From the NCBI GenBank assembly GCA_041689995.1, contig JBDNFD010000077.1, forward strand, positions 1 to 64,000: DNA of 64,000 bases. Reading direction: 5' to 3'. Both the position numbers and the translations under genes were made by a program. The DNA comes from DASSWG01 sp041689995. Lineage in GTDB: Bacteria > Bacteroidota > Bacteroidia > Flavobacteriales > Flavobacteriaceae. Each line of letters begins with the position of its first letter. Within the stretch, counting starts at the first letter, position 1. Below the pieces are notes generated by a model. It made no database searches and was not told the origin of the DNA. It worked only from the letters and a program-made list of their open reading frames with translations. This document shows, piece by piece, positions 25,506-34,178 of this stretch.

Positions 25506-26378
25506 TCATTTTACGAAAACCCGTAATTTTTTGGGTATAATTTCTGCTTCCACTTTTTTTAATTTATTGCAATATTCGCCATCAATTTGGAAATCAATGG
25601 GAAAATGAGCGGTTACCGTTGCTTTAGTGGTACTAATGCTTTCCACAAAATCAGGCGACATTTCCGTTTCTTGTCGAAGTGTTTTCAATATTTCCAAAAT
25701 ATCGAAACGTTTAAAAATAAGTATTTCGAATTTTCCATCATCAATTTTTCCCTTCGGATTCACCACGGCACCGGTTCCATATTTCCTGCTATTAGCAAAA
25801 GCGAGCATAATGGCTTTGCATTCTTTCGTTTTTCCATCGGTTTCTATTTTGAAATCATACGGCATTTCACTATTGTACAGAGTCGAAATGGAATTGAAAG
25901 CGTATCCCAGTTTTCCGCGGAAATTACTTTCTTCATAATTTCTAATTAATTCTGCATTTACCCCAAAATCGCTGATATGCAGGCACAATTGGTCGTTTGT
26001 TTTAATGGCATCAATTTCCTTTATTTTATTGCTTAAGGCAGTGGCGACCGCATTTTTTGCATCGAAAGGAAGTTCGAGGTCGTTCGCCAGTCCGTTTGCC
26101 GAACCCGCAGGAAGTATTCCCAACGGAATGGAATTTTCACCCAGCGTTTCCACGGTCATTTTTATCGTTCCGTCCCCGCCCAAAATCAAAATTCTTTCCG
26201 GGGCATATTTTTCAATTTTTTGGGCAAGTTTTTCCTTGTCTTCTTTCCCGCTGGTGCGGAATATATGTAAGTTGGAACCTTTTGGTAATTTAGATTTTAT
26301 GAGGTCGATAAAAACGGTTTTGTCCGAATTTCCGGAGATTGGATTTACAACCAGTAAAATAGTTTGAAGTTGATTCAT
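25506..26378 (-). CDS. Diacylglycerol/sphingosine kinase-like lipid kinase (YegS/DagK family)
   Basis: A 290-residue soluble lipid kinase from the ATG at 26378, with an alternative ATG three codons upstream. NPISGNSDK near the N-terminus and ILILGGDGTIKM (the GGDGT nucleotide motif) mark the DAGK catalytic domain. PLGILPAGSANGLANDLELP and the C-terminal beta-rich half with DGKFEILIF also fit. It phosphorylates a lipid such as diacylglycerol. It is divergent from the phosphatidate-phosphatase-like gene, which would run the reverse step. Confidence 0.9.
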   Translation of the reverse strand: MNQLQTILLVVNPISGNSDKTVFIDLIKSKLPKGSNLHIFRTSGKEDKEKLAQKIEKYAPERILILGGDGTIKMTVETLGENSIPLGILPAGSANGLANDLELPFDAKNAVATALSNKIKEIDAIKTNDQLCLHISDFGVNAELIRNYEESNFRGKLGYAFNSISTLYNSEMPYDFKIETDGKTKECKAIMLAFANSRKYGTGAVVNPKGKIDDGKFEILIFKRFDILEILKTLRQETEMSPDFVESISTTKATVTAHFPIDFQIDGEYCNKLKKVEAEIIPKKLRVFVK

Positions 26379-26509
26379 TACGCCCATAAAATTAAGAATT
26401 TACGTCGGATAAATGATCTAATATTTTCACAAATGTCCGATGATATTCTTTTTTGGAAAGAAAGAAACTTATTTTTGTTTTCAAATGATTTTTTCATAAA
26501 ATAATTCAA

Positions 26510-27475
26510 TTGAAACTCAACCTGAAAATATATCGCGGTTATGCCAATAACGAAACGGTTATTATTACCGGCCATGTTTTCAAAAAAAATACTCCGGACA
26601 AATATGGTTTAAACAAGGGCAGATTCAAACATGCTTGGTCCGTGATTCGGATGTTTAGTATCAAAACCATTAAAAATGCCGATGTTCAGTTGGCTTTTGC
26701 CGATAAAATTTACAAAACGAAAACCTTGGACGATGGTTATTTTCAATTCACGATTCCCTATTCAGGTGTTTTGGAAAGTGGCTGGCACCAGATAACGGTT
26801 TCGGTGAACCAAGACGGGGAAATTAAGGAGAAAGAAGGTGAATTCATCAAACCACATCCTGGCGAATATGGAATTATTTCCGACATTGACGATACGTTTC
26901 TAATTTCTCACAGCGGAAATATTTTCAAGAAATTATATCTTCTTCTAACAAAAAACATTAATAAGCGCAAGGTTTTCGCGGAAGTGGTTTCGCACTACAA
27001 ATTATTGGACAAGGCAGGAAGAAGGGACGGGGATAAAAGCAATGCGTTTTACTATGTTTCAAGCAGCGAATGGAACTTGTATAATTTTATTGAAAATTTC
27101 ATGAAATTGCATGAAATGCCGAAAGGGGTTCTCAAATTGAAATCCATAAAAACAGGGATTTTTGATTTTCTGACCGCAGTGAAAACTGATCATAACCACA
27201 AATTTTTTAAAATAAAGCATATAATGGAATTTCATCCAGAATTGAAATTCATTCTTCTGGGCGATGACACGCAGCAAGATGCTTATATTTATGAACAAAT
27301 ATGTAAAATATTTTCTGAAAACACCACGGCGGTTTATATCCGGCAAACCAGGTCGCAGCCAGATAGAAAAGTCAAAATAATGATGGAAAATATGGAATCC
27401 ATGGGGGTGAGCGTCTGCTATTTCAGAAAAAGTAGCGAAGCCATCGCACATTCAAAACGTATTGGTGTCGAATAG
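26510..27475 (+). CDS. App1-like phosphatidate phosphatase (DUF2183 family)
   Basis: A 321-residue protein of the App1/DUF2183 family. The HAD-type motif DxDxT appears as SDIDDTFL near residue 126. Then come YYVSSSEWNLYNFIENF and FILLGDDTQQDAYIY, the family's later catalytic blocks. The N-terminal 110 residues form the family's beta-rich domain. Start: an in-frame stop lies eight codons upstream and the only usual start between them is TTG at 26510, so a TTG start is called. The likely substrate is phosphatidic acid. Confidence 0.85.
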   Translation: MKLNLKIYRGYANNETVIITGHVFKKNTPDKYGLNKGRFKHAWSVIRMFSIKTIKNADVQLAFADKIYKTKTLDDGYFQFTIPYSGVLESGWHQITVSVNQDGEIKEKEGEFIKPHPGEYGIISDIDDTFLISHSGNIFKKLYLLLTKNINKRKVFAEVVSHYKLLDKAGRRDGDKSNAFYYVSSSEWNLYNFIENFMKLHEMPKGVLKLKSIKTGIFDFLTAVKTDHNHKFFKIKHIMEFHPELKFILLGDDTQQDAYIYEQICKIFSENTTAVYIRQTRSQPDRKVKIMMENMESMGVSVCYFRKSSEAIAHSKRIGVE

Positions 27476-27593
27476 TTTTGCGTAAAAGTGGATTTGGTTT
27501 ATCCTGAATAATAGTATCTTTACCGGTTATTATTCAAATAAAACTGATTAATTTGCACTGAATTTTTTATACGAGAAAAACAACTGTTTATAG

Positions 27594-28613
27594 ATGAAAA
27601 TACTTGTTACTGGGGGGCTTGGTTTTATTGGTTCCCATACTGTGGTCGCTTTGCAGAACGAAGGTTTTGAGGTGGTTATAATTGATAATTTGTCAAACTC
27701 CTCCATTACTGTTCTGGAAGGGATTGCCTCCATTACTGGAATTGCGCCGGAATTTCATAGATTCGATTTGCGTGAAAAGGAAAAAGTGCGCTCTTTTTTT
27801 GACCAAAATCCTGATATCGAAGGAGTGATACATTTTGCCGCTTCCAAAGCCGTGGGCGAAAGTGTGGAAAAGCCGCTATTGTATTATGAAAATAATTTGA
27901 ACACGCTCATCTATATTTTACAGGAACTGCAAAAAAAACAGGCGGCCAATTTTATATTTAGTTCTTCCTGCACCGTTTATGGCCAAGCCGATGAATTGCC
28001 AATTTCTGAAAACGCACCGGTAAAAAAAGCGGAATCGCCCTATGGGAATACCAAGCAAATTGGGGAAGAAATTATCCGTGATGTTTGTAAGATCAGTCCG
28101 AATTTTAAAGCAATTTCGTTGCGCTATTTTAATCCGATTGGCGCTCATTCTAGTATAAAAATTGGCGAGTTGCCCATTGGCACGCCACAAAACTTGATCC
28201 CTTTTATTACCCAAACAGCGATCGGGAAACGAAAGGAATTATCGGTTTTTGGTGATGATTATTCCACCAAAGACGGAACATGCATTCGCGATTATATTCA
28301 TGTGATGGATTTGGCCGAAGCCCACGTGGTAGCTCTTAAGCGATTGCTGGAAGCCAAGGAAAAATCAAATTATGAGGTTTTTAATTTGGGGACCGGAAGA
28401 GGTAATTCCGTGTTGGAAGTTATCGATACTTTCGAAAAAACCACCGGTGAAAAACTCGACTATAAAATTGCGCCAAGAAGAAAGGGCGATGTCACGGCCG
28501 CCTATGCCGACACCACCAAAGCAAACAGGGAATTGGGTTGGAAAACAAAACTGCGGTTGGCCGATGCGCTGGAAAGCGCTTGGAAATGGGAACAACAGCA
28601 AGCAAAACAATAA
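27594..28613 (+). CDS. UDP-glucose 4-epimerase
   Basis: Interconverts UDP-glucose and UDP-galactose (or the N-acetyl forms). It has 339 residues of the extended SDR fold: GGLGFIGSHT at 7-16, FAASKAVGESVEKP, the Ser in SSSCTVYG, and the catalytic YGNTK. Length and C-terminal substrate loop (APRRKGDVTAAYADTTKA) fit GalE. A -7-like TATCTTTA (one mismatch) lies upstream. Confidence 0.95.
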   Translation: MKILVTGGLGFIGSHTVVALQNEGFEVVIIDNLSNSSITVLEGIASITGIAPEFHRFDLREKEKVRSFFDQNPDIEGVIHFAASKAVGESVEKPLLYYENNLNTLIYILQELQKKQAANFIFSSSCTVYGQADELPISENAPVKKAESPYGNTKQIGEEIIRDVCKISPNFKAISLRYFNPIGAHSSIKIGELPIGTPQNLIPFITQTAIGKRKELSVFGDDYSTKDGTCIRDYIHVMDLAEAHVVALKRLLEAKEKSNYEVFNLGTGRGNSVLEVIDTFEKTTGEKLDYKIAPRRKGDVTAAYADTTKANRELGWKTKLRLADALESAWKWEQQQAKQ

Positions 28614-28723
28614 TTATTTGCTTGTGACCCAAAAGGCGTGAATGACCCAGAATTTTAGCCTTGTTTCTCTTTTTCTTTCGGGTTCTGGAAAAAACAAAAA
28701 TTCCCTGATGCGTTTAAATAAAG

Positions 28724-28731
28724 TATTTTTG
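28724..28731 (+). promoter_or_regulatory. Promoter -7 element (TATTTTTG) before the DEAD-box helicase
   Basis: Exact TAnnTTTG match 15 bp before the ATG at 28747. No clear -33 TTG. It supports the shorter start of the helicase, since the longer frame from 28642 would begin upstream of the promoter. Confidence 0.5.
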
Positions 28732-28746
28732 TCAAAAAAAATAGCG

Positions 28747-29856
28747 ATGACATTTGAACAATTAGGGGTTTCGGAAAACTTAATAAAAGGCTTGAAAGAA
28801 ATGGGCATAATTGAGCCCACAAAAATTCAGCAGGCCGCAATCCCAATTTTATCCCAGGGAAATGTGGATTTCATAGGCCAAGCTCCAACTGGAACTGGAA
28901 AGACGGCGGCTTTTGGATTACCGTTATTAGCAAAAATAGATCCGGATGAGAATGTGGTCCAAGCACTGATTTTGTCTCCCACGCGTGAATTGGGGCAACA
29001 AATAGCAAAACAACTCTTCAAATTCACCAAATATTCTGATAAGATTTTTACGGAAGCGGTTTATGGAGGAGAAAAAATAGATATTCAAATTGCACGCCTG
29101 AACCGGCCAACACAAATAGTGGTTGCCACACCAGGGCGTTTAATTGATTTGTTGGAGCGAAAGGCAGTAGATATTTCAACCATCAAAACATTGGTGATGG
29201 ATGAAGCGGACGAAATGCTAAGCATGGGCTTTAAAAAAGAGTTGACCTCAATTTTGGGGAAAACTCAGGGCAGCCGGAGTATCTGGCTTTTTTCTGCCAC
29301 TATGCCGGCGGAATTGAACGACATTGTCAAACGCTATGTTAAACCAAATGCCGTGCGCGTGCATATTGATAAAGAAGATGCCGTGAATAAAAATATTGAC
29401 CACCAATTTGTGGTTCAGGATGACAATAGTAAGTTGGATACGTTGGTTTATTTTCTGAAATATCACGAAAAAGACCGTGGGATTATTTTTACCAGAACAA
29501 AAGTGACCGCACGCACTTTGGAGAAACAATTAAAAGCAAAAAATCAGACGGTTGGTTTGTTGGAAGGCGATATGACGCAAAAAGATAGAGATAAAGTAAT
29601 GCGTGCATTCAAAAACAAAAACCTTCAATTTTTGGTTTCCACAGATGTGGCCGCCAGGGGAATTGACATCGCCGATTTGGCATTTGTGGTCCATTATCAA
29701 ATGCCCGATCAAACAGAATATTATACACATCGCGCGGGAAGAACTGCCCGTGCCGGAAAAACAGGTCTTTCGTTGGCTTTGGTAAACCAAAAAGAATTAT
29801 TGATTTTGCGGAAAATAGAAAGGGAATTGAAAATTAAATTTTTACAAATTCGTTAA
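28747..29856 (+). CDS. DEAD-box RNA helicase
   Basis: A 369-residue RNA helicase with all core motifs: Q motif (FEQLGVSENLIKGL ... PTKIQQ), APTGTGKT, PTRELGQQ, TPGRLIDLL, DEAD (VMDEADEML), SAT, TDVAARGID and HRAGRTARAG. The protein ends soon after the second RecA-like domain, so it lacks the basic C-terminal tail of many DEAD proteins (RhlE/CsdA types). It probably acts in RNA unwinding during ribosome assembly or cold growth. It converges with a small gene with a 4-bp gap. Confidence 0.93.
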   Translation: MTFEQLGVSENLIKGLKEMGIIEPTKIQQAAIPILSQGNVDFIGQAPTGTGKTAAFGLPLLAKIDPDENVVQALILSPTRELGQQIAKQLFKFTKYSDKIFTEAVYGGEKIDIQIARLNRPTQIVVATPGRLIDLLERKAVDISTIKTLVMDEADEMLSMGFKKELTSILGKTQGSRSIWLFSATMPAELNDIVKRYVKPNAVRVHIDKEDAVNKNIDHQFVVQDDNSKLDTLVYFLKYHEKDRGIIFTRTKVTARTLEKQLKAKNQTVGLLEGDMTQKDRDKVMRAFKNKNLQFLVSTDVAARGIDIADLAFVVHYQMPDQTEYYTHRAGRTARAGKTGLSLALVNQKELLILRKIERELKIKFLQIR

Positions 29857-29860
29857 ACCA

Positions 29861-30256
29861 TTAATTTTCTTCTGCGTAAGCGGTCAATGATTCGTTGAAT
29901 TCTTTAATTTCCAGAAGGTTCAGACGATTGTCGGCATCTTTCATCAATGAAACCAAGTAGAACAAACTCTCTTTTGGTTTTACGTCAATTTCCAGATCGT
30001 GATCATCTTGCATTTCAAAATCCACTTCCAAATCGTCGATTGGTTCATCTATTGGAATCGGAATGTTAAAAGTGTCATAGGCTTCGATATGCTCGCAGGT
30101 TAAGCGTATTGCTTTTGCGATTACGGGTTCCTTTTCTTCTACCGCAAAAGGGCGTAATCGTTGCAAATCGTTTATTAAGATATTAGTGATGATCCCGGCA
30201 TGGTTTAGGTCATCCAAGATTTTTTTTATGAGTTTTTGCGCTTTAGGACTTTTCAA
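29861..30256 (-). CDS. Conserved hypothetical protein, acidic
   Basis: A 131-residue soluble protein, helical, with an acidic middle (DEPIDDLEVDFEMQDDHDLEIDV, about 70-92). No family with known function is recognised. I recall similar small proteins in Flavobacteriaceae. The only usual start in the open frame is TTG at 30256; an in-frame stop lies five codons upstream. No signal peptide or membrane segment. Confidence 0.7.
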   Translation of the reverse strand: MKSPKAQKLIKKILDDLNHAGIITNILINDLQRLRPFAVEEKEPVIAKAIRLTCEHIEAYDTFNIPIPIDEPIDDLEVDFEMQDDHDLEIDVKPKESLFYLVSLMKDADNRLNLLEIKEFNESLTAYAEEN

Positions 30257-30450
30257 GGGAAAATAGTTTTAAAAGACAAAAATATATTTTTAAATGGAAT
30301 ATCGCATGGATTTTAATGGGAAATTACAGATCATTTTTTCTTAGGTCAAAAATAACAGATCTGATTTTTGTAATCCACTTATTGTGAAAGGACTAAGTTT
30401 TGACGGTTTTATTTTGGTATGAAAAATTTCGGGAAACCTTTAAAACGACG

Positions 30451-30458
30451 TAATTTTG
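30451..30458 (+). promoter_or_regulatory. Promoter -7 element (TAATTTTG) before the second helicase
   Basis: Exact TAnnTTTG match, 46 bp before the ATG at 30505. A weak TTC at the -33 distance. The rest of the 248-bp gap between the divergent genes shows nothing else clear. Confidence 0.45.
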
Positions 30459-30504
30459 CAAGATTTTATTTTTTTAATGCACCAAAAAGAACAAGGGTTT
30501 TAGG

Positions 30505-32001
30505 ATGGAAAAGATAGTGGAGAAAGAATTGTATGATTACCAGGAAAAGGATTTGGAAAAGATTTTTAATTGTTTTGAAACTTCCAAACACAATAGTAAT
30601 TTATTGTATCAACTTCCCACAGGTGGGGGAAAAACCGTGGTTTTCTCTGAAATCGTTAGACGATATATTGCACAAACCAATAAAAATGTGGTCATTCTGA
30701 CGCACCGCATTGAACTTTGTAAGCAGACTTCCAAAATGTTGAATGGTTTTGGTGTGCGAAACAAGATTATTAATAGTAAGGTAAAGGAACTTCCCGATCA
30801 GCACGAATATCAATGTTTTGTCGCGATGGTCGAAACTTTGAACAATCGTTTGAACGATGAAAAATTGGAAGTGGAAAATGTTGGTTTGGTGATTATTGAT
30901 GAAGCACATTACAATTCTTTCACCAAATTGTTCAAATATTTTGAAGATTCATTTATTCTTGGGGTAACGGCAACTCCTTTGAGTTCTAATATCAAGCTTC
31001 CCATGAAAGATAATTATGAAGCATTGATCGTTGGGGATTCCATTTCTTCCCTTATTGATAAAGGATATTTGGCCAAAGCAAATACGATTCGTTATGATGT
31101 GGGCTTAAGTTCACTGCAAGTTGGTATGAATGGTGATTACACCGTGAAATCTTCCGAAGATCTCTATACCAATATGTCCATGCAAGAAAAGTTGATACAA
31201 GCTTATGAGGAAAAATGCAAAGGGAAAAAAACGCTTATTTTCAACAATGGTATCAATACGTCATGGTATGTTTATCAAACTTTTTTGGATGCCGGTTACG
31301 AAATCCGTCATTTGGACAACACGCATAGCAAAAAAGAACGCAAGGATATTTTGAGATGGTTCAACGAAAAGCCCGATGCCATTTTAACTTCCGTAAGTAT
31401 TCTCACTACTGGGTTTGACGAACCCACGGTAGAAAACATCATTCTGAACAGGGCCACGAAATCGCTGACTTTATATTATCAGATGATTGGTCGCGGCTCA
31501 CGAAAACTTCCCAAAAAGAATGTCTTCAATGTGATCGATCTGGGAAACAATGCCGCCCGGTTCGGACTTTGGGACGCTCCCGTAGATTGGGCGCAAATAT
31601 TCAAAAATCCCGATTTCTTTCTGGATAATATGGTCGATGACGAAGATATAGAACGTAATTTCTCTTATTCCATGCCGGAAGAAACACGAAAACTTTTCGC
31701 CAATTCTGAAAATATTGAATTTGATATTAAGAAAGTATATAATGAAACGACGAATAATGGTGAAAAATCCAAGGCGGTTTTGGAGCGATCGATTGAGCAA
31801 CACGCCAAAATGTGCATTGAAAACAGCGAGGATGTATTTGATGCACGCTTGCTTGCCCGTGAACTCAAAGAGGATATTCAAGACCGGATTCGCCGCTATT
31901 CTTATTGCATTATCAATAACACCAAAAATTATAAAGATTGGTTGAACGAAGATTACAATCGGAAACTGCGCTCGAGGATCAATGAACTTTCGCGTGACTG
32001 A
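30505..32001 (+). CDS. DEAD/DEAH-box helicase family protein (SSL2/RadD-like)
   Basis: A 498-residue superfamily 2 helicase: Walker A QLPTGGGKTVV near 35-45, DEAH in VIIDEAHYNSF, GVTATP, and domain 2 with SVSILTTGFDEP and the arginine-finger motif YQMIGRGSRKLP. The C-terminal 100 residues are helical. This layout matches the RadD/SSL2-like group of DNA-dependent ATPases. No nuclease or methylase genes are adjacent, so a restriction or defence role is not suggested. Confidence 0.87.
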   Translation: MEKIVEKELYDYQEKDLEKIFNCFETSKHNSNLLYQLPTGGGKTVVFSEIVRRYIAQTNKNVVILTHRIELCKQTSKMLNGFGVRNKIINSKVKELPDQHEYQCFVAMVETLNNRLNDEKLEVENVGLVIIDEAHYNSFTKLFKYFEDSFILGVTATPLSSNIKLPMKDNYEALIVGDSISSLIDKGYLAKANTIRYDVGLSSLQVGMNGDYTVKSSEDLYTNMSMQEKLIQAYEEKCKGKKTLIFNNGINTSWYVYQTFLDAGYEIRHLDNTHSKKERKDILRWFNEKPDAILTSVSILTTGFDEPTVENIILNRATKSLTLYYQMIGRGSRKLPKKNVFNVIDLGNNAARFGLWDAPVDWAQIFKNPDFFLDNMVDDEDIERNFSYSMPEETRKLFANSENIEFDIKKVYNETTNNGEKSKAVLERSIEQHAKMCIENSEDVFDARLLARELKEDIQDRIRRYSYCIINNTKNYKDWLNEDYNRKLRSRINELSRD

Positions 32002-32031
32002 TTATTTTCTGGTTGGTTTCCAAACAAAAAA

Positions 32032-32049
32032 GCCACCCAATTGGATGGC
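32032..32049. terminator. Bidirectional hairpin between convergent genes
   Basis: GCCACCC AATT GGATGGC forms a stem of four plus two pairs with one mismatch. On the minus strand it is followed by a run of T. It lies between the helicase stop and the convergent lipoprotein stop. Confidence 0.6.
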
Positions 32050-32072
32050 CTTTCCTCATCATTAACTAAAAA

Positions 32073-33095
32073 TTACATTTTTTCAGGACTTAATACGCCT
32101 CCGTGATCGGAACTCTTAAAATTGAATTTATAGGCTTTAATGGATTGTGATGACTCCGTTCCTGCGACTCCTTTTGGTGCGGTACCGCTAATGTTGAATT
32201 TCAAGACGGAAGTTGGATCGTTCATATCATCATCTGGCGAAAAACTTCCATTGTATGGGTTTATTCCTTGAGTGGTGGCTATCAGAGCTCCATCATAATA
32301 AACGGTTACAATATAATCGGTGTTGCCATCTACACTACAATTCGACCACAAATTGATCAGGACTTCATATTCGCCTTCTTCGATGGTAACCGATGAATTA
32401 TCTTCATAAAAAATATTCTCGTTGTTGATGTTGTCCAAAGAACACGCCGCATTGCTGTCCACGTCCAATTGTCCACCGTTGCCGGAAATGGAACTGCCAT
32501 AATATATTTCTTCACCATTGGGCTCAATTAAATGAAGATCGACATCATTGGGCTGATTCCAAGACATACTAATTTGAAGCAATCCGGTTCCCGCTTCCAT
32601 TAAATTTACCGGCAAATAGGAATATTCGCTGAAATTTCCTTCTCCATCTCCCACAGCAATGGCAAGTGTGAAATTTGATGCGGCTTCCTGTCCGATCAGT
32701 AATTGTATCGATGCCATGACCGATTCTATATTGACGCCTTTTCCACCCAAATCATCGAACGTGGCGAAATAAAAACCCTGCACATCCTGCACACCAATTA
32801 TCAATGTGGAAGGAGCTCCACTGGCCGTGATGGCAAGTGAATTACTCCCCCCGGCCAAAACAATTCCATTTCCTTGTACTTCTTCCACCATTAATGTGCT
32901 GGAATTGCTCACAGGTAATTTCTCATCGGAAAATCCAGCTCCGGGAATATCGAAATAAGTTTTTGGATAGTTTGTGTCGGCTATTGGATTTTTGTCCGGA
33001 TTATCATCTTTGCCACAAGCAATAATGGTTAATGAGATCACAAGTAGTAGTGCGATTTTTTGGAAATTAATTTGATTGGTTATTTTGGTTTTCAT
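32073..33095 (-). CDS. Lipoprotein with YfaP-like (DUF2135) domain
   Basis: A 340-residue lipoprotein; the lipobox is near residue 27 (LTIIACGKDD). The middle (about 170-280) holds SMSWNQPNDVDLHLIEPNGE and GGQLDVDSNAACSLDNINNENIFY. It closely resembles YfaP/DUF2135 domains, which are often found with von Willebrand or alpha-2-macroglobulin-type envelope proteins. The first 140 residues are beta-rich and unrecognised. It is likely on the cell surface or in the periplasm. Function unknown. Confidence 0.75.
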   Translation of the reverse strand: MKTKITNQINFQKIALLLVISLTIIACGKDDNPDKNPIADTNYPKTYFDIPGAGFSDEKLPVSNSSTLMVEEVQGNGIVLAGGSNSLAITASGAPSTLIIGVQDVQGFYFATFDDLGGKGVNIESVMASIQLLIGQEAASNFTLAIAVGDGEGNFSEYSYLPVNLMEAGTGLLQISMSWNQPNDVDLHLIEPNGEEIYYGSSISGNGGQLDVDSNAACSLDNINNENIFYEDNSSVTIEEGEYEVLINLWSNCSVDGNTDYIVTVYYDGALIATTQGINPYNGSFSPDDDMNDPTSVLKFNISGTAPKGVAGTESSQSIKAYKFNFKSSDHGGVLSPEKM

Positions 33096-33291
33096 GATTT
33101 TGATTTTTAAGAATTGTATTTTTGGTTTTAATGAATTTTTTTCTGATTGGTTAACATAGAAATCAAAATACTGAATTTCTTTGTTTTTTGTTATAGTGTA
33201 AAACTATTCCTTCTTTATGTTCTAGGAAATACCCATCAACTGGTATTTTTCATAAAATAAAAGGAAATCTTTAAGATTGATTTAAAACTCG

Positions 33292-33319
33292 TTGTTATCC
33301 CGATGTTTTCCTATATTTG
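33292..33319 (+). promoter_or_regulatory. Full promoter for fabG
   Basis: TTG at 33292-33294, 17-bp spacer, TATATTTG at 33312-33319: exact match to the Bacteroidota consensus. It lies 34 bp before the ATG at 33354 and supports that start over the upstream in-frame ATG at 33303, which lies inside the promoter. Confidence 0.7.
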
Positions 33320-33353
33320 GAAATCAAAAAATCAAAGAATTAAAAGTAGAAAG

Positions 33354-34100
33354 ATGAAACTTTTAGAAGGAAAAAATGTATTAATTACCGGGGCCAGTCG
33401 AGGAATCGGGAGAGGGATCGCCGAAATCTTTGCAAAAAATGGGGCCAATGTGGCTTTCACTTATAGTTCTTCTGTGGAAGCCGCTGAAAAACTGGAAAAA
33501 GAATTGAACTCATATTCGATAAAAGCCAAAGCATATAAATCCGATGCAGCAAATTTTGAAGAAGCGCAAGAATTGATGAGGCAGGTTTTGGCGGATTTCG
33601 GTGGAATAGATAGTTTGATCAACAATGCGGGAATCACCAAAGACAATCTTTTGATGCGAATGAGCGAAGAGGATTTTGATAAAGTGCTGGAAGTGAATTT
33701 AAAATCGGTGTTCAACCTGACCAAAGCGGTCCTTAAACCTATGTTGAAACAACGCAAAGGTAGCATCATCAATATAAGTTCGGTGGTTGGGGTAAAAGGA
33801 AACGCGGGACAAGCAAATTATTCGGCTTCAAAAGCAGGAATAATTGGATTTTCAAAATCCATGGCACTGGAACTTGGCTCTCGAAATATCAGAACAAATG
33901 TGATTGCCCCTGGTTTTATTGAAACCGAAATGACGGCAAAATTAGATGAAAAAATAGTGGCCGGCTGGCGGGAAGCAATTCCCTTGAAACGAGGCGGTTC
34001 ACCTGAAGATATTGCAAACGCCTGTTTGTTTTTCGCCAGTGATCTGAGTGATTACATTACGGGACAAGTGCTTCACGTTGATGGAGGAATGTTGACTTAA
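33354..34100 (+). CDS. 3-oxoacyl-[acyl-carrier-protein] reductase
   Basis: A 248-residue short-chain dehydrogenase of fatty-acid elongation. Cofactor loop ITGASRGIGRGIAE at 10-23, NNAGITKDNLLMRM (typical of FabG), the catalytic Ser in NISSVVG, YSASKAG with Tyr and Lys, and the end DYITGQVLHVDGGM. The start at 33354 is supported by the promoter. It is not part of a fab cluster here; a vWA-type membrane gene follows. Confidence 0.93.
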   Translation: MKLLEGKNVLITGASRGIGRGIAEIFAKNGANVAFTYSSSVEAAEKLEKELNSYSIKAKAYKSDAANFEEAQELMRQVLADFGGIDSLINNAGITKDNLLMRMSEEDFDKVLEVNLKSVFNLTKAVLKPMLKQRKGSIINISSVVGVKGNAGQANYSASKAGIIGFSKSMALELGSRNIRTNVIAPGFIETEMTAKLDEKIVAGWREAIPLKRGGSPEDIANACLFFASDLSDYITGQVLHVDGGMLT

Positions 34101-34178
34101 TTTTTTTCGCCGAAAAGCGATTTATTGAGTTTAATCAATTGGTTTCATCAAACCATAAAAGTGCCTTTTTTTAACCAA

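Noticed and set aside
30505..32001. Part of a restriction or defence system
   Set aside because: The helicase stands alone between a helicase/small-gene pair and a lipoprotein gene. No nuclease, methylase or other defence gene is nearby.
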